The notes under the pieces: generated by a model | What the model saw: the letters and a program-made list of their open reading frames with translations, nothing else | What the model was told of the DNA's origin: nothing | Databases searched by the model: none | Position numbers and translations under genes: made by a program | Part shown: positions 35,811 to 42,741 of the stretch, in pieces | How positions within the stretch are numbered: the first letter of the stretch is position 1 | Layout of the letters: every line of letters begins with the position of its first letter | Assembly (NCBI RefSeq): GCF_002849695.1 | Contig: NZ_CP018937.1 | Coordinates: forward strand, 1,612,001-1,676,000 | DNA: 64,000 nucleotides | Reading direction: 5' to 3' | Origin: Bacteroides fragilis | GTDB lineage: Bacteria > Bacteroidota > Bacteroidia > Bacteroidales > Bacteroidaceae

Positions 35811-35998
35811 CACCACCGATTTCACCGATTACTTTTAGTTTTATTGCTGATAAGGTAAATCATCAATCTGTGTCAATCCGTGAATTCAGTGGTGAGATCG
35901 CAAGAAGCATTCACCGCAGATTACACCGATTACTTTTAGTTTTATTGCTGATAAGATAAATCATCAATCTGTGTTAATCTGTGAAATCTGTGGTGAAA
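35811..35998. repeat. Dispersed imperfect palindrome, copy f, tandemly doubled
   Basis: Two complete elements lie head to tail (35811-35895 and 35909-35998). Both contain the same central stretch of about 50 bp, beginning ACCGATTACTTTTAG and ending ATCAATCTGTGT, with one base difference (AAGGTAA versus AAGATAA). The near identity points to a recent duplication. Confidence 0.85.
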
Positions 35999-36272
35999 CA
36001 GTTTTTCGGATTCCGGCTCTTCCTTCCCTACATCCCGGCGCTCCGGTTGTCCGCTCCCGGTTCTTTACGGTCTTTGCCTCTTCTTCTTATAAATATTCAC
36101 TTTTTAGTCACTCTCTCTTTCATTTCAAAATAGATAGCCTTGTAATAATATCAGTTTGAACTTTTTTCTACCATCTTGGCATGTATGGATAACAAAATGG
36201 TGTATAATTCCTGCATAAACCATTAAAAAGTAAGATAAATGCCCTCTGAGATTGTAATTTTATAGAGAAACG

Positions 36273-36303
36273 TTTGTTGAGAGGAAATAAATTCGTAAAT
36301 TCG
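36273..36303 (+). promoter_or_regulatory. serC promoter (-33 TTTG and -7 TAAATTCG)
   Basis: TTTG at 36273-36276 and TAAATTCG at 36296-36303 are 19 bp apart, the Bacteroidetes primary-sigma spacing; the -7 box has one mismatch. The predicted leader is about 50 nt. Confidence 0.65.
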
Positions 36304-36356
36304 CCATGTCAGTAGACATAAAATAACGAAATTGTATAACCAAAAACACTCATCAA

Positions 36357-37424
36357 ATGAAAAAGCATAATTTCAGTGCAGGCCCTTCCATTCTCCCTCG
36401 CGAAGTAATAGAAGAAACAGCGAAAGCTATTCTCGATTTCAACGGTTCAGGTCTTTCTGTTTTGGAAGTCAGCCACCGAGGCAAGGATTTTCAGGCAGTC
36501 ATGGACGAAGCCGTAGCTTTGTTTAAGGAAATACTTAATATTCCCGAAGGGTATTCGGTACTTTTTTTGGGCGGTGGTGCCAGTATGCAGTTCTGTATGG
36601 TACCTTACAACTTCCTTGAAAAGAAAGCTGCTTACCTGAACACCGGTGTTTGGGCGAAGAAAGCGATGAAAGAAGCGAAAGGGTTTGGCGAAGTGGTTGA
36701 GGTAGCTTCTTCGGCTGACGCAAACTATACGTTTATCCCTAAAGACTTTACCATACCTGCTGATGCAGACTATTTCCATGTGACAACCAACAACACGATT
36801 TATGGTACAGAGTTGAAGGGAGATCTCGATTCACCGATTCCGATGGTTGCCGATATGTCATCTGATATTTTCTCTCGTCCGGTAGATGTTTCGAAGTACA
36901 TCTGTATCTATGGTGGTGCACAGAAGAATCTGGCTCCGTCCGGTGTCACTTTTGTTATCGTAAAGGACGATGCAGTGGGCAAAGTGTCACGTTACATCCC
37001 GAGTATGTTGAATTACAAAACCCATATTGACGGCGGATCTATGTTTAATACACCTCCCGTATTGCCTATATATTCTGCGATGCAGACTTTGCGCTGGATC
37101 AAGGCTCAGGGTGGCGTGAAAGAGATGGATCGCCGGGCTACCGAAAAGGCAGATATGCTGTATGCCGAGATAGACCGCAACAAGATGTTTGTGGGAACGG
37201 CTGCTAAAGAGGACCGCTCACGCATGAATATCTGTTTCGTAATGGCACCGGAATACAAAGACCTTGAAGCCGATTTCCTGAAATTCGCTACGGACAAAGG
37301 TATGTCCGGCATTAAAGGACACCGTTCTGTAGGTGGTTTCCGTGCATCTTGTTATAATGCGATGCCGAAGGAAAGTGTACAGGCGCTGATTGACTGCATG
37401 CAGGAATTTGAGAAACTTCATTAA
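36357..37424 (+). CDS. serC: Phosphoserine aminotransferase
   Basis: The product has 355 residues. It begins [17 protein letters not shown], the invariant SerC start, and has the PLP-binding Lys190 in [11 protein letters not shown] and the C-terminal [11 protein letters not shown]. It converts 3-phosphohydroxypyruvate and glutamate to phosphoserine, and may also act in pyridoxal phosphate synthesis. serA follows after 93 bp containing a palindromic element. Confidence 0.96.
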   Translation: MKKHNFSAGPSILPREVIEETAKAILDFNGSGLSVLEVSHRGKDFQAVMDEAVALFKEILNIPEGYSVLFLGGGASMQFCMVPYNFLEKKAAYLNTGVWAKKAMKEAKGFGEVVEVASSADANYTFIPKDFTIPADADYFHVTTNNTIYGTELKGDLDSPIPMVADMSSDIFSRPVDVSKYICIYGGAQKNLAPSGVTFVIVKDDAVGKVSRYIPSMLNYKTHIDGGSMFNTPPVLPIYSAMQTLRWIKAQGGVKEMDRRATEKADMLYAEIDRNKMFVGTAAKEDRSRMNICFVMAPEYKDLEADFLKFATDKGMSGIKGHRSVGGFRASCYNAMPKESVQALIDCMQEFEKLH

Positions 37425-37432
37425 TAATGTGA

Positions 37433-37494
37433 TTTCACCACAGAGTGCCATAATTGAAGAAGAAAGACAAATCTGTGTCCCTCTGTGGTGAATT
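37433..37494. repeat. Dispersed imperfect palindrome, copy g (short)
   Basis: TTTCACCACAGAG and CTCTGTGGTGAA flank a short centre of about 35 bp. It separates serC from serA. Confidence 0.85.
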
Positions 37495-37517
37495 ATCCCC
37501 AAAACATAACAAAGGAA

Positions 37518-38438
37518 ATGAAAGTACTTGTTGCAACCGAAAAACCATTTGCCAAAATTGCCGTAGATGGTATAAAGAAAGAAATAGAAGGAGCCGGATT
37601 CGAATTGGCTCTGCTTGAGAAATATACAGATAAGGCTCAATTACTTGATGCGGTGAAAGATGCGAATGCCATTATCATTCGCAGCGATATCATCGATGCG
37701 GAAGTGCTTGAGGCTGCGAAGGAATTGAAAATAGTAGTCCGTGCAGGTGCCGGATATGACAATGTGGACTTAAACGCCGCTACCGCACACGGTGTGTGCG
37801 TAATGAACACTCCGGGGCAGAATTCGAATGCCGTGGCCGAATTGGTGTTCGGGCTGCTCGTTTATGCCGTCCGCAATTTCTATAATGGAACGTCGGGTAC
37901 GGAACTGATGGGAAAGAAACTGGGTATCCACGCTTATGGCAATGTGGGACGCAATGTGGCACGTATTGCCAAAGGATTCGGCATGGAGCTTTACGCTTAC
38001 GATGCTTTCTGCCCGAAAGATGTGATTGAAAAAGATGGAGTGAAAGCCGTCGACTCGGCCGAAGAACTTTACAAAATTTGTAATATCGTCTCACTGCATA
38101 TTCCGGCTACAGCCGAAACAAAGAATTCCATTAACTGTGATTTACTGAAGAATATGCCGAAAGGAGCTATTTTGGTCAATACGGCCCGTAAAGAGGTGAT
38201 CAATGAGGATGAACTGATTCAGCTGATGGAAGAACGTCCGGACTTTAAATACATCACCGATATTATGCCTGCTGCCAATGCGAAGTTTACCGAACTCTTT
38301 GCCGGACGTTATTTCTCAACACCGAAGAAGATGGGTGCTCAGACTGCCGAGGCAAATATCAATGCAGGTATTGCTGCGGCGAAACAGATTGTAGGCTTCC
38401 TGAAAGAGGGTTGCGAAAAATTTAGAGTGAACAAATAA
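37518..38438 (+). CDS. serA: D-3-phosphoglycerate dehydrogenase, short form
   Basis: The product has 306 residues from ATG 37518 (MKVLVATEKPFAKIAV); an upstream in-frame start would run back into the palindromic repeat. The NAD-binding region is GIHAYGNVGRNVARIAKGFG. Catalytic Arg and Glu lie in NTARKEVINEDEL, but the usual His is replaced by a diverged tail (ITDIMPAANAKF). There is no C-terminal ACT domain, so serine feedback through that domain is absent. It makes 3-phosphohydroxypyruvate, the SerC substrate. The DUF1015 gene follows after 11 bp. Confidence 0.93.
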   Translation: MKVLVATEKPFAKIAVDGIKKEIEGAGFELALLEKYTDKAQLLDAVKDANAIIIRSDIIDAEVLEAAKELKIVVRAGAGYDNVDLNAATAHGVCVMNTPGQNSNAVAELVFGLLVYAVRNFYNGTSGTELMGKKLGIHAYGNVGRNVARIAKGFGMELYAYDAFCPKDVIEKDGVKAVDSAEELYKICNIVSLHIPATAETKNSINCDLLKNMPKGAILVNTARKEVINEDELIQLMEERPDFKYITDIMPAANAKFTELFAGRYFSTPKKMGAQTAEANINAGIAAAKQIVGFLKEGCEKFRVNK

Positions 38439-38449
38439 TCCCCAGTTTT

Positions 38450-39697
38450 ATGGCAACAATAAAACCATTTAAAGGCATCCGCCCTCCACAGGACTTGGTA
38501 GAACAGGTCGCATCACGTCCGTATGATGTGTTGAACTCAGAAGAGGCTCGTGCAGAAGCTGCCGGAAACGAGAAATCACTGTATCATATCATTAAACCTG
38601 AAATAGATTTTCCGGTCGGAACAGACGAACACGACGAGAAAGTCTATACCAAGGCGGCAGAAAACTTCCGTCTGTTTCGCGATAAAGGGTGGTTGGTGCA
38701 GGATGATAAAGAGAATTATTACATCTATGCCCAGACCATGAACGGCAAGACGCAGTACGGACTGGTGGTAGGCGCTTATGTGCCCGATTACATGAACGGC
38801 GTTATCAAAAAGCATGAACTGACCCGGCGTGATAAGGAAGAAGACCGTATGAAGCATGTTCGTGTGAACAATGCCAATATCGAACCGGTATTCTTTGCTT
38901 ATCCCGATAATGCAGTGCTCGACACTATCATCCGGAAGTATACGGCTCAAAAACCGGTATACGACTTTATTGCTCCCGGTGACGGATTCGGGCATACTTT
39001 CTGGGTGATTGATGATAACGATGACATTGCTGTGATCACAAAAGAGTTTGCTGCTATGCCGGCACTTTATATTGCCGACGGACACCATCGTTCGGCCGCT
39101 GCCGCTCTGGTTGGAGCCGAGAAGGCGAAACAGAATCCCGGTCATCGCGGAGACGAAGAATATAATTACTTCATGGCTGTATGTTTTCCGGCGAATCAGT
39201 TGACTATTATTGATTACAACCGGGTGGTGAAAGATCTCAATGGTCTGACACCTGCCGAATTCCTGACTGCTCTTGAAAAGAATTTTGTGGTAGAGGAGAA
39301 GGGGAAAGAGATTTATAAACCCGCTGCATTGCATAATTTTGCCCTTTATCTGGAAGGTAAATGGTATAGCCTGACAGCCAAACCGGGAACTTATGACGAC
39401 AATGATCCCATTGGGGTATTGGACGTGACGATCTCTTCCAATCTGATTCTGGATGAAATTCTGGGTATCAAAGATTTGCGTTCGGACAAACGGATCGATT
39501 TTGTGGGAGGTATCCGTGGCTTGGGTGAGCTGGGCAGACGGGTGGATAGCGGAGAGATGAAAGTGGCACTGGCCCTTTATCCCGTTTCAATGAAGCAACT
39601 GATGGATATTGCCGATACGGGAAACATTATGCCTCCGAAAACCACTTGGTTCGAGCCGAAACTGCGTTCCGGACTGGTGATACACGAGTTGGAATAA
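38450..39697 (+). CDS. DUF1015 family protein, co-transcribed with serA
   Basis: The product has 415 residues. The start (MATIKPFKGIRPPQDLVEQV) and the central IADGHHRSAAA (Asp210-Arg214) are the hallmarks of DUF1015. The DGHHR segment resembles the nucleotide/phosphate motif of the ParB/sulfiredoxin superfamily, which includes the free-serine kinases SerK and SbnI. With serC and serA directly upstream and no serB in the operon, a role in serine or phosphoserine metabolism is a reasonable guess, but no activity is established here. A terminator closes the unit. Confidence 0.85.
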   Translation: MATIKPFKGIRPPQDLVEQVASRPYDVLNSEEARAEAAGNEKSLYHIIKPEIDFPVGTDEHDEKVYTKAAENFRLFRDKGWLVQDDKENYYIYAQTMNGKTQYGLVVGAYVPDYMNGVIKKHELTRRDKEEDRMKHVRVNNANIEPVFFAYPDNAVLDTIIRKYTAQKPVYDFIAPGDGFGHTFWVIDDNDDIAVITKEFAAMPALYIADGHHRSAAAALVGAEKAKQNPGHRGDEEYNYFMAVCFPANQLTIIDYNRVVKDLNGLTPAEFLTALEKNFVVEEKGKEIYKPAALHNFALYLEGKWYSLTAKPGTYDDNDPIGVLDVTISSNLILDEILGIKDLRSDKRIDFVGGIRGLGELGRRVDSGEMKVALALYPVSMKQLMDIADTGNIMPPKTTWFEPKLRSGLVIHELE

Positions 39698-39720
39698 AGA
39701 GCGTATCGATGTAGAAAAAG

Positions 39721-39762
39721 AACGAGGATGTTACTCTAAAACAGAGGAACATCCTCGTTTTG
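39721..39762 (+). terminator. Rho-independent terminator of the serC-serA-DUF1015 unit
   Basis: AACGAGGATGTT (39721-39732) and AACATCCTCGTT (39748-39759) pair perfectly over 12 bp, followed by TT. It lies 23 bp after the DUF1015 stop. Confidence 0.85.
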
Positions 39763-39796
39763 CATTCCGGGCTATCCAAATATGTACGTTTTTCCG

Positions 39797-39804
39797 TATC
39801 TTTG
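39797..39804 (+). promoter_or_regulatory. Bacteroidetes -7 box for the FKBP gene
   Basis: TATCTTTG lies 31 bp upstream of the ATG at 39836. This makes an in-frame ATG at 39782, upstream of the box, an unlikely start. Confidence 0.65.
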
Positions 39805-39835
39805 TGACCGAAGTAATTATTATCTGAATAGATCT

Positions 39836-40237
39836 ATGGGACGAAAAGAAGAATACAAGTTGCAGAACGAGCAATTCATGCAGGCATTACGTGCCGAAGC
39901 GGATGTATACGAATTGCCTTGTGGCATATTATATAAGGTTTTGGAGGAAGGTAGTGGTACCGCTACTCCCCGGCCCGGCAGTGTGGTGTCTGTCCATTAC
40001 AGGGGGACACTGATCAATGGACGGGAATTTGATAATTCCTGGAAACGGAACTGTCCCGAAGCTTTCCGTTTGAGTGAGGTCATCGAGGGATGGCAGATCG
40101 CTTTGCAGAAAATGCGGGTGGGAGATCGTTGGATAATTTACATCCCGTATACCATGGGGTATGGGACACGTACCAGCGGTCCTATTCCGGCTTTTTCGAC
40201 CCTGGTTTTTGAAGTACAGTTGTTAGGTATAGCCTGA
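39836..40237 (+). CDS. FKBP-type peptidyl-prolyl cis-trans isomerase
   Basis: The product has 133 residues and no signal peptide. VSVHYRGTLINGREFDNSW and VIEGWQIALQKMRVGDRWIIYIP are the classical FKBP core, and the last strand ends FEVQLLGI. It catalyses proline isomerisation during folding, apparently in the cytoplasm. The YigZ gene follows after about 25 bp on the same strand, so the two may be co-transcribed. Confidence 0.92.
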   Translation: MGRKEEYKLQNEQFMQALRAEADVYELPCGILYKVLEEGSGTATPRPGSVVSVHYRGTLINGREFDNSWKRNCPEAFRLSEVIEGWQIALQKMRVGDRWIIYIPYTMGYGTRTSGPIPAFSTLVFEVQLLGIA

Positions 40238-40262
40238 ACCATTAAAAATGATTCCGGATATC

Positions 40263-40880
40263 ATGTCAGAAGATACATACAAAACCATCACTGAAGTTTC
40301 AGAAGGTACCTATACCGAGAAGCGTAGTAAGTTTATTGCCATTGCTCTTCCGGTGCGTACATTGGAAGAGATTAAGAATCACCTGGAGACGTATCAGAAG
40401 AAATATTACGATGCCCGTCACGTCTGTTATGCCTATATGTTGGGGCACGAACGTAAAAACTTTCGTGCAAACGACAACGGAGAACCTTCCGGTACGGCCG
40501 GCAAACCGATTCTGGGACAAATTAATTCCAACGAACTGACGGATATTCTGATTATCGTGGTTCGTTATTTCGGGGGAATCAAGTTGGGAACCAGTGGATT
40601 GATTGTGGCTTATAAAGCCGCCGCCGCCGAGGCTATTGCCGCTGCCACTGTTGTAGAGAAAACGGTGGATGAAGAAGTAACCGTGCTTTTTGAATATCCG
40701 TTTATGAACGATGTGATGCGGATTGTGAAAGAGGAGGAACCGGAAATTCTCTCCCAGTCGTATGATATGGATTGCAGCATGACACTTCGCATCCGACAGT
40801 CGGCGATGCCTCGCTTAAGGTCTCGGTTGGAAAAAGTGGAGACTGCACGTATTTTAGATGGAGAAGAAGGAAATGAATAA
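40263..40880 (+). CDS. YigZ/IMPACT family protein
   Basis: The product has 205 residues from ATG 40263 (MSEDTYKTITE); an ATG five codons upstream (40248) is the alternative. KRSKFIAIALPV, DARHVCYAYMLG, DNGEPSGTAGKPIL and VVRYFGGIKLGTSGL are the UPF0029/IMPACT N-terminal motifs, followed by a ferredoxin-like C-terminal domain. Members are thought to act around ribosomes or translation regulation; the precise role is unsettled. Confidence 0.92.
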   Translation: MSEDTYKTITEVSEGTYTEKRSKFIAIALPVRTLEEIKNHLETYQKKYYDARHVCYAYMLGHERKNFRANDNGEPSGTAGKPILGQINSNELTDILIIVVRYFGGIKLGTSGLIVAYKAAAAEAIAAATVVEKTVDEEVTVLFEYPFMNDVMRIVKEEEPEILSQSYDMDCSMTLRIRQSAMPRLRSRLEKVETARILDGEEGNE

Positions 40881-40940
40881 GAGAAAGAAATAAGACAGGG
40901 GGGAGGTTTTCTTCCCACACATAATAAAAAGATAGATAGA

Positions 40941-42029
40941 ATGGCATTTGAAGCAACAAAAAGAGAGTGGAGTGAGCTATATGTTTTTTTTCGTCTGCTG
41001 GCAGACGGAAAAGTTTCTCTCGGAACTCCACAAGCAAAGAAAGAAGATGAAAAGTGCTGGCCCATTGCGATGATTCAGCGTGAGGAGCATGATGGCACCC
41101 GGTGTTATTATATCGAAGGAGAAGATATCCGGATGGAAGGTGAGAGAGTCGGAAAAAGCTTGCCCCGCGAAGATTTTGCAACGGTGGCTGACCTGATTCT
41201 GAATGCGATAAAAGGTTCGTCTACCGATGAAGTCACTTCTCCCGATGGGGTGGAGGAGTTTTTGGACGAAGCCGGAATCTTTGATCTTGAAGCACGGACG
41301 GAAGATCGTACCGATTTCTCAATCGCCTTTTGGCATCCCGAAGCTCCGTTAGCCGGTTTCAATGTCCGTTCGCGTCTGAGTGCAATGAATCCGTTGCTGG
41401 ATGGGGGACGTGCTGCAAACCTGAAATTGGAGCAATCCGGTGTAAAGTTTGCTGCACCTACCGTAAATAAAATTAATGCCCTTCCCGAATCGCCTACGGA
41501 GGTTGCCGAGCGCATGATGATGATCGAACGTCTGGGAGGCGTGTTGAAATACTCGGATGTGGCAGACCGTGTGTTTCGCTGTAACTTGCTGATGATTGAC
41601 TTGCATTTTCCTCGTGTGTTGGCGGAGATGGTGCGTACGATGCATCTGGACGGCATCACACGTATCAGTGAACTGACCGAACTGATGAAGACCGTAAATC
41701 CTCTCAAGATAAAAGAAGAGTTGATCAGCAAGCATGGTTTTTATGAATTTAAAATGAAGCAATTCTTATTGGCGCTCGCTTTGGGTATGCGCCCGGCAAA
41801 GATATACAACGGGACGGACTCGGCTGTTGAAGGTATATTATTGGTTGATGGCAGTGGCGAGGTGTTGTGCTATCATAAGTCGGAAAAGAAAACGTTTGAA
41901 GACTTCCTTTATCTGAATTCACGTCTTGAAAAAGGATCGGTTGATAAAGATAAGTATGGATTCCTTGAAAGGGAGAATGGTGTATACTATTTCAAACTGA
42001 ATGCCAAGATTGGTTTAATTAAAAGATAA
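40941..42029 (+). CDS. HpaII-family restriction endonuclease homologue without a neighbouring methylase
   Basis: The product has 362 residues, close to HpaII (about 358). REWSELYVFFRLLADGKV at the N-terminus and a C-terminal GEVLCYHKSEKKTFEDFL ... YYFKLNAKIG match the HpaII endonuclease family as I know it; classical members cut CCGG. The segment where family members read roughly GFSIKS reads GFNVRS here (Arg143), so a presumed catalytic Lys may be replaced. No DNA methyltransferase lies in the window, and the neighbours are YigZ and a nitroreductase. It could be an active enzyme with a distant methylase, or a domesticated DNA-binding protein. Confidence 0.75.
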   Translation: MAFEATKREWSELYVFFRLLADGKVSLGTPQAKKEDEKCWPIAMIQREEHDGTRCYYIEGEDIRMEGERVGKSLPREDFATVADLILNAIKGSSTDEVTSPDGVEEFLDEAGIFDLEARTEDRTDFSIAFWHPEAPLAGFNVRSRLSAMNPLLDGGRAANLKLEQSGVKFAAPTVNKINALPESPTEVAERMMMIERLGGVLKYSDVADRVFRCNLLMIDLHFPRVLAEMVRTMHLDGITRISELTELMKTVNPLKIKEELISKHGFYEFKMKQFLLALALGMRPAKIYNGTDSAVEGILLVDGSGEVLCYHKSEKKTFEDFLYLNSRLEKGSVDKDKYGFLERENGVYYFKLNAKIGLIKR

Positions 42030-42053
42030 GGAATACAATATTAATAGATATTC

Positions 42054-42626
42054 ATGATGAAAACCAATGAAGTTTTAGAAACGATTAAGGCACGCCGCAG
42101 TGTGCGTGTCTATGATAAAAAGCAGGTACCGTCGGAAGACTTGAATGCCATACTGGAGGCAGCTACCTATGCACCGAGCGGCATGCATTATGAAACGTGG
42201 CATTTTACGGCAGTCCGTAATGCGGCTAAACTTGAAGAATTGAACAATCGTATCAAGGAAGCATTTGCTAAAAGTGACGATAAGCGTCTTCAGGAGCGTG
42301 GACATAGTGAGACTTATTGTTGTTATTATCATGCTCCGAGTTTGGTCATTGTTTCTAATGACCCTACCCAGTGGTGGGCCGGGATGGACTGTGCCTGTGC
42401 CATTGAGAATATGTTTTTGGCAGCCCGTTCTTTGGGCATCGGTTCTTGCTGGATCAATCAACTCGGGACGACTTGCGATGATCCGGAAGTCCGGGCGTAT
42501 CTTACCTCTCTTGGAGTACCCGAGAACCATAAAGTTTACGGTTGCGTAGCTTTGGGATATCAGGCAGAAGGTGTATCGTTGAAGGAAAAAACGGTGAAAG
42601 AAGGTACAATAACCATTGTGGAATAG
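42054..42626 (+). CDS. Nitroreductase family flavoprotein
   Basis: The product has 190 residues. ETIKARRSVRVYDKKQV with the Arg-Arg-Ser FMN phosphate contact, YAPSGMHYETWHF, and the late GCVALGYQAE are characteristic. These FMN enzymes reduce nitro groups or quinones with NAD(P)H and in Bacteroides often bear on metronidazole activation or related redox chemistry, but no specific substrate is indicated. It starts 24 bp after the HpaII-like gene and may share its transcript. Confidence 0.93.
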   Translation: MMKTNEVLETIKARRSVRVYDKKQVPSEDLNAILEAATYAPSGMHYETWHFTAVRNAAKLEELNNRIKEAFAKSDDKRLQERGHSETYCCYYHAPSLVIVSNDPTQWWAGMDCACAIENMFLAARSLGIGSCWINQLGTTCDDPEVRAYLTSLGVPENHKVYGCVALGYQAEGVSLKEKTVKEGTITIVE

Positions 42627-42646
42627 AGTATCGGATTCAAGTTTAA

Positions 42647-42731
42647 ATTCACCACAGAGTAACACAGGGTATCACGGAGTAGAAATTACAAGAGATAAAC
42701 TCTGTGATACTCTGTGAACTCTGTGGTGAAT
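42647..42731. repeat. Dispersed imperfect palindrome, copy h
   Basis: ATTCACCACAGAGTAACACA on the left and ACTCTGTGGTGAAT on the right around a short AT-rich centre. It lies between convergent nitroreductase and gcvP stops and may act as a bidirectional end of transcription. Confidence 0.87.
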
Positions 42732-42741
42732 CAAATTAATT

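Larger units (their letters stand above)
35782..36356. other. 575-bp intergenic region before serC
   Basis: No gene is seen. It contains the doubled palindromic element (35811-35998), then a C/T-rich stretch and an AT-rich leader with the serC promoter. Confidence 0.7.
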
